Source of the DNA: Nitrospira sp. UBA2082
Lineage (GTDB): Bacteria; Nitrospirota; Nitrospiria; Nitrospirales; Nitrospiraceae
NCBI GenBank assembly: GCA_002331335.1
Contig: DCZO01000026.1
Span: 8,113-29,465 of the forward strand
Length of the DNA: 21,353 bases
Direction: 5' to 3'
Shown here: positions 1 through 10,476 of the stretch, piece by piece
How positions within the stretch are numbered: the first letter of the stretch is position 1
Layout: each line of letters starts with the position of its first letter
Program-made: the position numbers and the translations under genes
The notes under the pieces: generated by a model
Told to the model about the DNA's origin: nothing
Database searches by the model: none
The model's input: the letters and a program-made list of their open reading frames with translations, nothing else

Positions 1-142
1 TGTAGAGATTCCCGCCCGGCATTCTGGCAAGGGGCGCCACGCCGCCGCCGAACGCCCGCACACCCGACACACTTTGAGCCCAGCCTGGCGAGTCGGCACC
101 GACGATGACCAGCAAGCAGATCCACAATAAGATCCGCACCAT
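1..142 (-). CDS. 5' end of an exported protein, cut by the window edge
   Basis: An open frame of 47 codons runs on the minus strand from ATG at 142 to the window edge without a stop. It begins MVRILLWICLLVIVGADS, a hydrophobic stretch after a basic residue, followed by WAQS, which looks like a Sec signal peptide with cleavage near the Ala-Gln. A GAGAGG ribosome-binding sequence lies about 6-8 bases before the ATG on the minus strand. The mature part visible is Gly/Ala-rich and gives no family. It is divergent from the TolC-type gene, with about 105 bases between the two starts. The function is unknown; the claim is only that a secreted or periplasmic protein starts here. Confidence 0.5.
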   Translation of the reverse strand, partial: MVRILLWICLLVIVGADSPGWAQSVSGVRAFGGGVAPLARMPGGNLY

Positions 143-186
143 CCGAGCCCTCTCAACTGCAGGGTGTGTGTTCATCCCATCAAACA

Positions 187-216
187 TGGACGCATAGTGT
201 CGATGCATTATATGAT
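187..216 (+). promoter_or_regulatory. possible sigma-70 promoter for the TolC-type gene
   Basis: TGGACG (187-192) and TATGAT (211-216) are separated by 18 bases. The -10 matches five of six consensus positions and the -35 four of six. A start near 223 would give a leader of about 25 bases that includes the GGAGG at 238-242. This is a pattern match only. Confidence 0.35.
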
Positions 217-237
217 GCCTCTACTACAACTGTCCAC

Positions 238-242
238 GGAGG
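238..242 (+). promoter_or_regulatory. ribosome-binding site that sets the TolC-type start at 248
   Basis: GGAGG lies five bases before ATG 248. The frame is open further upstream (starts at 164 and 203), but those starts have no comparable site, and only the 248 start places the signal peptide at the N-terminus. Confidence 0.75.
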
Positions 243-247
243 CGTAT

Positions 248-1813
248 ATGTCTGTCGCCACATTCGGTCAGGGATACTTCCGTATTGCACTCGTTTTAGC
301 CGGTCTCGTGAGCACCTCGGGGCCGACTGTCGGCTGGAGCGCGGGCATCGAAGCAGAACCGTCCACCGAGCAGCGTGAATCCCTCTCACTGGCCGACGCC
401 GCGCTTCGCGCGTTGCAAAGCAATCTGGACATCAGCATCAGCCGCCACACGAAGGAAAGCCGGCTGGCCGACATCGTCATCGAACAATCCAAGTTTGACC
501 CGACGTTCAGCCTGAACGGTACCTACAACCGAGCTGCGAGTCCGCTCAATCGGCCGGTGTTCGGCGGAACGGGCGGCACACTGAACAACATCACCGTCTT
601 TGACCAGCGAACCCATTCGGTCACCGTGGACCTGACGCAAAACCTGATCACCGGCGGAAATATAGACCTGAACTACAGTCCCTCCCGCACCAACGTGAAC
701 CAAGACGTGGCAACGGGATTTCTCTTCAATCCTGCATGGACAGGCGGCCTGGCCTTGACGTTCACCCAGCCGCTGCTCCGGAACGCCGGCATCGACGTCA
801 ATAAGACGTTCATCCGAGTGGCACAGAACAACGCCGAGGTGGAGCAGCATGTGTTTCGCGATCGCGTCATGACCGTGATCGCCTCGGTGGAACAGGCCTA
901 TTGGGAACTGGTTTTCGCGAACGAGAACCTGAAAGTGGCGCAAGCCGCCCTCAAGGCCGCGGAAGAACTGCTGGCCACCAACCGGGCCAAGTCGAAGGCA
1001 GGCATCATGTCCATTGTGGACGTCCTCCAAGCCGAAGCCGCCGTCGCCTCGCGCATTGAACAGGTGCTGGTGACCGAACGCGCGATCCGCGACCAAGGCG
1101 ATCAGCTGCGGCGGCTTCTCAATCCCGGCGAAGAGAGTTTGCGCCAAGATGTGTGGATCATCCCCACCGACACCCCCCTGTCTTTCTTGGAACCGATCAG
1201 TCTTCAGGAAGCGATCGACACGGCCATCGACCAGCGGCCCGAAATCGCCCAAGCGAAGAAAAACGTGGAATCGGGTGAGATCAATAAACAGTTCGCCCGC
1301 AACCAGCTGCTCCCCACCCTCTCATTCCAAGGCACCATGGGGATGTCCGGACTGGGCAAAGACTATGGCGACTCCTTTACCCGCAACTTCAGCGGTGATT
1401 TCTACAACTACGGCGCCGGCCTCGTGCTGAGTTATCCGCTCGGCAACCGTTCAGCCATCAACACCTATACGAAGCGGGAATTGGAAGCCAAGAACGCCGA
1501 GGCCATGCTCGCTAAGATTCGCCAGCAAGTCATTGTGGGCATCCGGGAGGCAGTACGCCGTGTCCAGACCGATTTCAAACGGATCGAGACGACCCGTTCG
1601 GCCCGCATTATGGCGGAAAAGCAGCTGCAAGCCGAACAGGAGCGGCTGCGGGTCGGGCTCAGCACCACCCGCTTCGTGCTCGACTTCCAGCGCGACCTGG
1701 CAACGGCGCAGGCAAACGAGCTAAGGGCCACCGTCGATTACAATAAATCGCTCTCCAACTTCGCCCGGCACAAAGCGACGACGCTGGAGCGATACAACCT
1801 TCAATTGGATTAG
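248..1813 (+). CDS. TolC-family outer-membrane efflux/secretion protein
   Basis: 521 residues from ATG 248. The start is chosen because GGAGG lies five bases upstream and a signal peptide follows directly (hydrophobic FRIALVLAGLVST, then Ala/Gly-rich cleavage region). The rest is typical of the outer-membrane efflux protein (OEP) family: long amphipathic helices with two OEP repeats. The first contains VEQAYWELVFANENLKVAQ and a following AG-x-x-S-x-x-DVLQAEA motif; the second contains RVGLSTTRFVLDFQRDLA. TolC-like proteins trimerise into an outer-membrane barrel and periplasmic tunnel for tripartite efflux pumps or type I secretion. No adaptor or inner-membrane pump gene is next to it, so the substrate is unknown. 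It is the first gene of a close-packed run with the next three genes. Confidence 0.88.
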   Translation: MSVATFGQGYFRIALVLAGLVSTSGPTVGWSAGIEAEPSTEQRESLSLADAALRALQSNLDISISRHTKESRLADIVIEQSKFDPTFSLNGTYNRAASPLNRPVFGGTGGTLNNITVFDQRTHSVTVDLTQNLITGGNIDLNYSPSRTNVNQDVATGFLFNPAWTGGLALTFTQPLLRNAGIDVNKTFIRVAQNNAEVEQHVFRDRVMTVIASVEQAYWELVFANENLKVAQAALKAAEELLATNRAKSKAGIMSIVDVLQAEAAVASRIEQVLVTERAIRDQGDQLRRLLNPGEESLRQDVWIIPTDTPLSFLEPISLQEAIDTAIDQRPEIAQAKKNVESGEINKQFARNQLLPTLSFQGTMGMSGLGKDYGDSFTRNFSGDFYNYGAGLVLSYPLGNRSAINTYTKRELEAKNAEAMLAKIRQQVIVGIREAVRRVQTDFKRIETTRSARIMAEKQLQAEQERLRVGLSTTRFVLDFQRDLATAQANELRATVDYNKSLSNFARHKATTLERYNLQLD

Positions 1814-1822
1814 CCACGACCG

Positions 1823-2530
1823 ATGCTCTCCGAGCCGGACCGGCTCGCTCATCCCCAGGTAGCGGAGCGCTGCTCCAGGCTGGCCTTGCTCCCCCTCGCC
1901 GCCACAGTCGGCTACTACCTCCTGCCCGTCACGCTCCAAGAACGAACGCTGGTTCAGTTCATTCCGCAGCTACTCGCGTATCTGGCACTGTGCCTGTGGG
2001 CATCCCGTAATCAAGCCGTCTGGCCCCGGCTCGGAATCGACCGAGCGACCTTCCGCAACGGTCTGCGTTGGGGCATCACGACGGGACTGCTGCTCGGCAG
2101 CCTGAATACCTTCGTCATTCTGTCGATCTACCCATCGCTGGGCTATGACATCGCCTTTCTCAAAGCGACCCCGCACGGACGGCTGCCCACCGCCATCATG
2201 GTCCCGTGGGTCACATGCCTCATTGCGCTCTTCGTGGAGCTGAATTTTCGCGGGTTCCTTTTGGGACGGTTCGCCATGATGGAAGTGTCCCTGTGGACTT
2301 CGAAGCTGTGCCAGCGCCTGACACCTGTCGCACTCGTGACCAGCGCATTGGCATTTACTTTCGATCCGTTCATGGTAAATACTTTCCAACACCTGCACTG
2401 GATCGCTTTCTGGGATGGGTTGATCTGGGGAGCCATCCGGCTACGGACCGGCAATCTCTCCATCACCATTGTGGCGCATGCAGTCGAAGTGATGATGATG
2501 TACCTGGCAGTACGGGCGGCGATCGGTTGA
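1823..2530 (+). CDS. CPBP/CAAX-protease-like membrane protein with degenerate active site
   Basis: 235 residues with several hydrophobic segments and the CPBP (Abi/CAAX protease-like) pattern in the C-terminal half: VELNFRGFLLGR at about 138-149 aligns with the EExxxR motif, and GLIWGAIRLRTGNLSITIVAHAVEV with the last helix pair. Active family members carry two adjacent Glu, then FxxxH, then HxxxN. Here the first Glu is Val138, the likely HxxxN is H219-AVE-V223, and the middle His is either Pro182 or displaced to H192. It is therefore family-like but probably not a working protease. It starts nine bases after the TolC-type stop without an evident Shine-Dalgarno, consistent with coupled translation. 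Family call fairly sure; activity doubtful. Confidence 0.7.
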   Translation: MLSEPDRLAHPQVAERCSRLALLPLAATVGYYLLPVTLQERTLVQFIPQLLAYLALCLWASRNQAVWPRLGIDRATFRNGLRWGITTGLLLGSLNTFVILSIYPSLGYDIAFLKATPHGRLPTAIMVPWVTCLIALFVELNFRGFLLGRFAMMEVSLWTSKLCQRLTPVALVTSALAFTFDPFMVNTFQHLHWIAFWDGLIWGAIRLRTGNLSITIVAHAVEVMMMYLAVRAAIG

Positions 2531-2561
2531 ACCTGCTCGATCCACCGGTCATGACAGTACG

Positions 2562-3578
2562 ATGAACCCCTCCTTTTCCAGCTACTTGATCAACGACGTC
2601 TTTGGTGACCCCGGTGTCTATGTGGACATTCGCTGGTCCAAGCGGGCGCTGCTCTTCGACTTGGGACACAACGATGCGCTGGGCCCTACCAGACTGTTGC
2701 GGGCCGGTGAGATCTTCATTTCCCATACGCATATGGACCACTTCATCGGGTTCGACACCGTGCTTCGAATCGCCCTGGGGCGAGGCAAGACGCTCAGACT
2801 GTTTGGTCCGCCCGGTCTGATCGAGAACGTGCAGGGCAAACTCCGCGGGTATACCTGGAATCTTGTGGACGGCTACCCACTCACCATCGACGTTCAGGAA
2901 TATCACGAACAGGAAGTTCGACAGGTGGCATTCCTGGCAAGCACCGGCTTCCAACCCTCAGACCGAACCAGCAGGCCGGCGCCGCGCCAGGATGGTCCGC
3001 TGATCACGGTGTTCCAAGACCCGATGTTCACCGTCAAAGCGGTTACACTGAATCACCGGATTCCCTCCTTCGCCTACTCGTTGGAGGAGCAGTTCCATAT
3101 CAACGTCAACAAGCAGAAACTGCATGAGGCCGGACTGCGGATCGGCGCGTGGCTCACGGACGTCAAACGGTACATCTGGCAAGGCAGACCGGACGATTTC
3201 CGTTTCCCGGTGGCACTCTATGACGAGCACCGCCGGGAAGATCGGGAATTCGTGCTGGGGGAGGTCAAGGAGCAGTTCCTGACGATCTCACGGGGGCAGA
3301 AGATCGCCTACGTGGTCGATGCGCGCTACGACGATGAGAACGAAGCGAAGATCGTGGCACTCGCACAGGATGCGGATGTCTTCTATTGCGAAGCGCCGTA
3401 TCTCGATGCCGCTGCTGAAAAGGCCCGCGACCGGTATCATTTGACGGCGCGGCAGGCCGGACACATGGCGCGGATGGCGAAGGTCCGAGACCTGGTCGTC
3501 TTTCATTTTTCGCCGCGCTATACCGGCCAGGGCGAGGCGCTGGAACGGGAAGCGATGGAGGCATTTCAGGGAGAGTGA
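2562..3578 (+). CDS. RNase Z-like metallo-beta-lactamase-fold hydrolase
   Basis: 338 residues. The metal-binding motif HTHMDH is at residues 55-60, with further likely ligands H165 (LNHRIPS), D253 (VVDAR), H293 (YHLTARQAG) and H315 (HFSPRY). The HLT and HFSPRY motifs are those of the RNase Z/ElaC branch of the family, which cleaves the 3' trailer of tRNA precursors with two zinc ions. The length is close to RNase Z. The central insertion (about 100-235) is less conserved by eye, so a related phosphodiesterase cannot be excluded. It lies 31 bases after the CPBP-like gene, and its stop abuts the ribosome-binding site of the next gene. No clear Shine-Dalgarno precedes ATG 2562. Confidence 0.8.
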   Translation: MNPSFSSYLINDVFGDPGVYVDIRWSKRALLFDLGHNDALGPTRLLRAGEIFISHTHMDHFIGFDTVLRIALGRGKTLRLFGPPGLIENVQGKLRGYTWNLVDGYPLTIDVQEYHEQEVRQVAFLASTGFQPSDRTSRPAPRQDGPLITVFQDPMFTVKAVTLNHRIPSFAYSLEEQFHINVNKQKLHEAGLRIGAWLTDVKRYIWQGRPDDFRFPVALYDEHRREDREFVLGEVKEQFLTISRGQKIAYVVDARYDDENEAKIVALAQDADVFYCEAPYLDAAAEKARDRYHLTARQAGHMARMAKVRDLVVFHFSPRYTGQGEALEREAMEAFQGE

Positions 3579-3592
3579 GGAGGAGCGGATCC

Positions 3593-3931
3593 GTGAATGA
3601 TCTCGTGAAATATGCGGTGTACTTTCTGCTCGGTGGCACAATCGTCAGTGTCTCGACCTATCTCGGCTCGCAAGGCAAATCGTTTCTTGCCGCCTTCGCC
3701 AGCACCTTTCCCGCGATCACCGGCGCGACGTTTGTCCTGATCTATCTGAACGGGGGCAATGACGCGATCGTCAGTTACGCCAAGAATCTCTTGTGGTTCG
3801 TCCCGCCCTGGATCGTCTACGTGACCACGATGATCGTGGGCATCCCCCGATTCGGCTTCTGGCCCGCGATGGTCGGATCACTCGTGTTGTATATGGGCTG
3901 CGTGGGCGCCTTACGGGTCTGGCTGCGCTGA
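3593..3931 (+). CDS. small four-helix membrane protein, GlpM/DUF3147-like
   Basis: 112 residues from GTG 3593, chosen because AGGAGG at 3578-3583 lies nine bases before it. The upstream in-frame GTG at 3575 would overlap the previous stop and include the ribosome-binding site itself. The protein is almost entirely hydrophobic with about four membrane segments: YAVYFLLGGTIVSVSTYL, an Ala/Phe-rich second segment, WFVPPWIVYVTTMIVG, and a last one ending GCVGALRVWLR. The first half resembles GlpM/DUF3147 inner-membrane proteins, whose role is unclear. It is the last gene of the plus-strand run. The gene is secure; the family assignment is from memory of the pattern. Confidence 0.75.
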   Translation: MNDLVKYAVYFLLGGTIVSVSTYLGSQGKSFLAAFASTFPAITGATFVLIYLNGGNDAIVSYAKNLLWFVPPWIVYVTTMIVGIPRFGFWPAMVGSLVLYMGCVGALRVWLR

Positions 3932-3954
3932 GTTCGATAGCCAGCGCCCTCCTC

Positions 3955-3976
3955 GAATCCTCATTGAATCCTCATT
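3955..3976 (+). repeat. 11-base tandem duplication
   Basis: GAATCCTCATT occurs twice back to back (3955-3965 and 3966-3976) in the gap upstream of uvrA. The second copy runs into the candidate -35 region. It is probably a local slippage duplication. Confidence 0.7.
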
Positions 3977-4003
3977 GAAGGGATCGGGCGAGGCTGCTAG
4001 GAT
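3975..4003 (+). promoter_or_regulatory. probable sigma-70 promoter of uvrA
   Basis: TTGAAG (3975-3980) and TAGGAT (3998-4003) are 17 bases apart, each matching four of six consensus positions. A start near 4010 leaves a short leader containing AGGAG at 4021-4025, seven bases before GTG 4033. No CTGT-N8-ACAG LexA box is visible, so there is no sign of classical SOS control. Confidence 0.5.
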
Positions 4004-4032
4004 TCACCCTTTCCCTTCTCAGGAGCCTAGCT

Positions 4033-6903
<2,871 letters not shown>

Positions 6904-6990
6904 TTCTTCAACCATCACACTAGCCCGCCATTCAGCTTCAGTCCACGATCTCAATCCAAATGTCCTATGATTAGGCTAACCACGACGCCA

Positions 6991-7009
6991 GCAGCCGCAC
7001 GCGGCCTGC
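6991..7009 (-). other. weak hairpin between uvrA and the DUF3422 gene
   Basis: GCAGCCGC and GCGGCCTGC can pair with one bulge in the 109-base gap (6904-7012) between the convergent uvrA and DUF3422 genes. There is no T-run on either strand, so it is at best a poor terminator. Nothing else is visible in the gap. Confidence 0.25.
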
Positions 7010-7012
7010 CGC

Positions 7013-8392
7013 TTACGCTTCGGGTTTGTTCGCTTTCGGCGCCGGCTGCTCGCCGATCAGCTTGTTATGCAGGAACTTCTTGCTGACCATCGTAATGGCA
7101 AAGGCGAGACCGATGGCAATGGGAACAAAGATCGCCGACGCAATATTCGCATTGTTCAGCCATCCCACTTCCGATAGCCCCTTGAAGACATACCCTGCGA
7201 GGCCGGCGAGGTAGTAGGCGATCACGATGACCGACAGTCCTTCGACGGTATGCTGGAGGATGACCTGGCTCTTCGTCGTCTTGTCGACGCTTTGGAGGAG
7301 GGCGAGATTCTGCGCTTCCACAATCAGATCGACGCGCGTGCGGATGATGGCAATGATCCCCTCAAATCCGTTCCGCAACGTATCAATCCGCTTTAATAAC
7401 TGCTGATACCCCTCGGCTACACCGGTGATGCCGCCCAATACATAGTCAGAGATCGGCCGATAGGACTCCAGCGGCTTCTCCGTCAGCGACGCCAGCGTCG
7501 CATGGACGATCTTGTCGTACGGCGTCGACGAGGACAGCTCGAAGTGCAGCTTGCCGGCCATGCGGTTCGTCTTCAGCAAATCTTGCGTCAGGCTGTTCAT
7601 CCAGCGCTGCAGCGTCTGGGAGTCAGCGTGACCGATATGGCCCGTGATGATTTCACGTTGTTGCAGATGCACCTGCTCGAACTTGTAGACCTGATCGATT
7701 GCGGCGGAGAACAGCGGCTTCTGCATCAACAACAGGTGATAGTAGGTCTCGATCCGCACAATGGCATCGACGATGTCTTTCAGATGCGAAGAGTTGGACC
7801 GCGACGGCCCGGCCGTCACCCAGTAACGTTCCCTGCCCTGTCGATCCGGTGTAAAGCTGGTGATCACGGTCGTATGCTCATTGAGAATCCGGCTCCCATA
7901 AAGCACAGGGCCCGGAAACAGCGCGCGCATTCCTTCCCGGGACGAAGGCGCCTCTGCCGACAAGAGTATGTCCAACCGGCACACTTCCGTTCCCAGGGCC
8001 GTATTTGGAAATCGATAGGCCGGAAAGGTCAGGGGACCGAACGCAAGATCGCTATGTCCCGGCGGAGGGAGATGCCATACCTGGTAGTTATAATACTCGG
8101 TATGGGCCTGCCAGATGACGATAAGCCGGTCGCCGGTCGCTTCCTCTTTGACGCCATAACCGAACGTTTCCCGCAACAACATGTTCTCTTGGGAAATCTT
8201 GAACATCCCCAGCAACGACTGGAACTCCTGCCGGCTCGCAGGTCGTTGTGCCGGCGGGTCAGCCATACGGAAGGCCTTGTAATGCACATGCGCCGGAGCC
8301 CTTAGCCAGTGGGTCAAAGGAATCTGCGGCTGCTCGTGCAATTTCCTCAACAACTCGTCGGTTGACGGACGCTCCACTGGCGGCTGATTCAC
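7013..8392 (-). CDS. DUF3422 family membrane-anchored protein
   Basis: 459 residues from GTG 8392. An AAAAGGAG site (8405-8398) ends five bases before this GTG. A GTG at 8398, two codons earlier, overlaps the site and is less likely. The protein matches DUF3422 (COG4949): N-terminal PLTHWLRAPAHVHYKAFRM and a soluble region with ETYYHLLLMQKPL, then long helical segments rich in Leu/Asp/Arg (320-380). Two C-terminal membrane helices follow (VIVIAYYLAGLAGYVF; IFVPIAIGLAFAITMV) with a short charged tail. The function of the family is unknown; the shape suggests an inner-membrane protein with a large N-terminal cytoplasmic domain. It follows the composite lipoprotein gene by 15 bases, so the two are probably co-transcribed. 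Confidence 0.82.
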   Translation of the reverse strand: MNQPPVERPSTDELLRKLHEQPQIPLTHWLRAPAHVHYKAFRMADPPAQRPASRQEFQSLLGMFKISQENMLLRETFGYGVKEEATGDRLIVIWQAHTEYYNYQVWHLPPPGHSDLAFGPLTFPAYRFPNTALGTEVCRLDILLSAEAPSSREGMRALFPGPVLYGSRILNEHTTVITSFTPDRQGRERYWVTAGPSRSNSSHLKDIVDAIVRIETYYHLLLMQKPLFSAAIDQVYKFEQVHLQQREIITGHIGHADSQTLQRWMNSLTQDLLKTNRMAGKLHFELSSSTPYDKIVHATLASLTEKPLESYRPISDYVLGGITGVAEGYQQLLKRIDTLRNGFEGIIAIIRTRVDLIVEAQNLALLQSVDKTTKSQVILQHTVEGLSVIVIAYYLAGLAGYVFKGLSEVGWLNNANIASAIFVPIAIGLAFAITMVSKKFLHNKLIGEQPAPKANKPEA

Positions 8393-8407
8393 GTTCACTC
8401 CTTTTGC

Positions 8408-9625
8408 CTATAATCCCGGCCGCTTTTCAGCGGTCACGTATACATCGAGGACTTGTTCCGCCCGCCTCACGTCGAGTTGCAAGACCTTTCCCGCTTCAAC
8501 TCGGCACAGCCCCTTCGCCTCGCGTTCGGTCTTGATCCCTGACAGCGGCTCGCCGTTGCACGCCACGACACGATCGCCGACCTTGAGCCCGGCCTTTTCA
8601 GCCGGCAGACCTCCCCGCAACTCCCTCACCAAATAGAATCGTCCCCCTTGCTCTTCCTGCAACTCCCAGTAAACGCCGATCCGCCCGGACCCCAACAGTC
8701 CGGCCTGTGTGCCGAACTGGGTCAGTATCCGATGTACGATCAGGCGCGCGGAACTTTCCGGATTGTCGTTCGTTGGATCGGTAAGATGCCCTTGCCCGCT
8801 GAACAGAAGCAGGCCGGTTTCCACATCGATCATCCGCAAGGCCAACGACACGCTGTTGGTGCGCTCCTGCTCGTGCCGTTCCCATTGCTGCACCTCCCCG
8901 ACGATGACGGCTTGTGCCCCGACCAACTTACCGATTTTCAGCGCATTCGCGTCGTCGGCATGGGTCAGCTGGATGACCTGCTCCCGCAACACGTCGTCCA
9001 GCTGAGCCCGTTCGACCATGTGCACATCGAGATCCAGCATCAGGGTGGTCACGATGCCCGCCACTCGGGAGCCGGTTCCTTGCGCGCCGGCGGCATCGTC
9101 AAACAGCATCACCGCCATCGTCTGGTACCGGCCAATCGTGTCTCGATCAATCGGCCCTCTCCCCGAGACCACCGGCTCCGGTCTCGCCCACGACCCGCCT
9201 CCGCCGGAAGGCGCGCCGACTGCGACGCACGCACGCCGCCTCTGCGCGATGGCGGTCGGCACACCCCAGGCACAGAGCTCGTTGTCAATCAGCACGACAT
9301 GCTGCGGCTGCTCGCGTTGATCGGACAGGAAGTTCGTGATCGGATAGACGAGGCAGCCGCCAACCCACATCGAGAGCGGACAATAGGCCAACTCGTACCA
9401 CCACTGCTTCCTGGTTGTGAGGGAATACTCCCAAACCAGCACCCGCCCATCGTCCTTGAGCACGCGGTCCGGATGCCCGATGTGATCGAGCACCTGCGCC
9501 TTGGTCATGGGGACGGCAAGCCGATCCAGCTTCGCCTCGGACTTGATCAGGGCATAGCCGACTCCGCAGCCTGACATCAGCGTCCACACCAGCAGTATGA
9601 TTGCAACGCTCAGGATCGATCGCAT
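8408..9625 (-). CDS. composite lipoprotein: BamE-like, CsgG/LpoB-like and PDZ regions
   Basis: 405 residues from ATG 9625. This start is chosen because it gives a lipoprotein signal directly: hydrophobic ILSVAIILLVWTLMSGC with the lipobox Cys at 20. The frame is open 22 codons further upstream. Residues about 30-115 (MTKAQVLDHIGHPDRV, then VWEY) resemble BamE/SmpA-type domains. Residues about 168-300 (YQTMAVMLFDDAAG; VERAQLDDVLREQ; LVGAQAVIVGEV) resemble CsgG/LpoB-type lipoproteins. Residues about 320-400 are PDZ-like (GGLPAEKAGLKVGDRVVACNG). The protein is expected on the periplasmic side, probably anchored in the outer membrane. The combination with DUF3422 15 bases downstream suggests an envelope role, but no function can be assigned. 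The PDZ and CsgG calls are firmer than the BamE call. Confidence 0.72.
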   Translation of the reverse strand: MRSILSVAIILLVWTLMSGCGVGYALIKSEAKLDRLAVPMTKAQVLDHIGHPDRVLKDDGRVLVWEYSLTTRKQWWYELAYCPLSMWVGGCLVYPITNFLSDQREQPQHVVLIDNELCAWGVPTAIAQRRRACVAVGAPSGGGGSWARPEPVVSGRGPIDRDTIGRYQTMAVMLFDDAAGAQGTGSRVAGIVTTLMLDLDVHMVERAQLDDVLREQVIQLTHADDANALKIGKLVGAQAVIVGEVQQWERHEQERTNSVSLALRMIDVETGLLLFSGQGHLTDPTNDNPESSARLIVHRILTQFGTQAGLLGSGRIGVYWELQEEQGGRFYLVRELRGGLPAEKAGLKVGDRVVACNGEPLSGIKTEREAKGLCRVEAGKVLQLDVRRAEQVLDVYVTAEKRPGL

Positions 9626-9709
9626 GCGCGCGCCATACCTCTCAGCCGTCGGCATGCGAAGAGCGTAGCACTCCGTTGGGAACGGCTGCAATGGAGATTG
9701 TGCGGGAAA

Positions 9710-10270
9710 TCAATTAGAGGAGGGATCGAACGGCATATCTGCGTAAGGCCGATAGGACTCATCCAGCGTGCGCAATAACTCACCCCAGACCAACTCGGGG
9801 TCTGTTTCAAACACCCACTTGGGATCAGCAGGGACCAGGATCCACGAACCGGTCTTCAGCTCGTTTTCCAATTGCCCTGGCCCCCACCCCGAATAGCCCA
9901 GATACGCGCGGAAGGATTCCTTGCTGCCGGTCTCGGTCAGAATCCGCTCCACCATGCCTATATCGCCACCAAGACACACCCCGTCGAACACGGGATGGGC
10001 ATTCTCTGGAAACCGGCTGCCCCGATAGAGCAGCATGACCTGGTTCGTCTGCACCGGACCGCCGGCATAGAGCACGTGGCCGGCCCCTTCGATGATCGGC
10101 ACCTGCGGCAGCGCTTCGGAAATAGACATGGCCGTCGGACGGTTGACCACCATACCCAAGGCACCTTCCGGCCCATGTTCGCACAGCAGCACCACCGTCT
10201 GACGGAAATTGGGGTCGCGCAGACTCGGGGCGGCGATCAGAAAGATACCTTTGCCGAGTTTCGGTTCCAT
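9710..10270 (-). CDS. YqgE/AlgH family protein (UPF0301)
   Basis: 186 residues, the usual length for the family. Recognised by GKGIFLIAAPSLRDPNF at the N-terminus, then TVVLLCEHGPEGALGMVVNRP, the GGPVQ segment (about 70) and the C-terminal YSGWGPGQLENELKTGSW. A TAGGAT ribosome-binding sequence lies about eight bases before ATG 10270 on the minus strand. The family is conserved but poorly understood; in Pseudomonas AlgH was linked to alginate regulation, which says little here. 84 bases separate its stop from the downstream lipoprotein start, and a heptamer repeat element lies upstream of it. Confidence 0.92.
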   Translation of the reverse strand: MEPKLGKGIFLIAAPSLRDPNFRQTVVLLCEHGPEGALGMVVNRPTAMSISEALPQVPIIEGAGHVLYAGGPVQTNQVMLLYRGSRFPENAHPVFDGVCLGGDIGMVERILTETGSKESFRAYLGYSGWGPGQLENELKTGSWILVPADPKWVFETDPELVWGELLRTLDESYRPYADMPFDPSSN

Positions 10271-10333
10271 GCAGAAATCCTACCGCGCCTGTCTCCTGCA
10301 CGCAAGTCTGAACCCTACTGGGTGTTTGTTCCT

Positions 10334-10412
10334 CGTGAAGCGTATCTCGTATCTGGCAAACCAAGAGATGGACTCTTCCGTCTGTCCTGCGCTTCACGCT
10401 TCACGAGATACG
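10334..10412. repeat. inverted heptamer-array element A
   Basis: Left arm: CGTGAAG (10334-10340), CGTATCT (10341-10347), CGTATCT (10348-10354). Right arm: CTTCACG (10392-10398), CTTCACG (10399-10405), AGATACG (10406-10412), which is the reverse complement of CGTATCT-CGTGAAG-CGTGAAG. Two 7-base units therefore alternate in inverted arrays around a 37-base centre, which itself contains AAGAG/CTCTT. It occupies the 206-base gap (10271-10476) between the nitrilase-family stop and the yqgE start, and no gene is seen there. Confidence 0.75.
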
Positions 10413-10476
10413 AACGACGAAGCGCGGAACAGCGGATCGGCGATTACGGGGCGAAAAAGCGTATAGGTCATGCAGG

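Noticed and set aside
386..1252. 288-codon minus-strand open frame opposite the TolC-type gene
   Set aside because: Shadow frame: no start signal, no domain, and the opposite strand carries a clear OEP-family protein.
3932..4032. LexA/SOS box before uvrA
   Set aside because: No CTGT-N8-ACAG or similar palindrome is present; only a promoter and a short tandem duplication are visible.
8648..9574. 308-codon plus-strand open frame
   Set aside because: Opposite the composite lipoprotein gene, whose lipobox and PDZ motifs are clear; the plus frame is His/Pro/Arg-rich without motifs.
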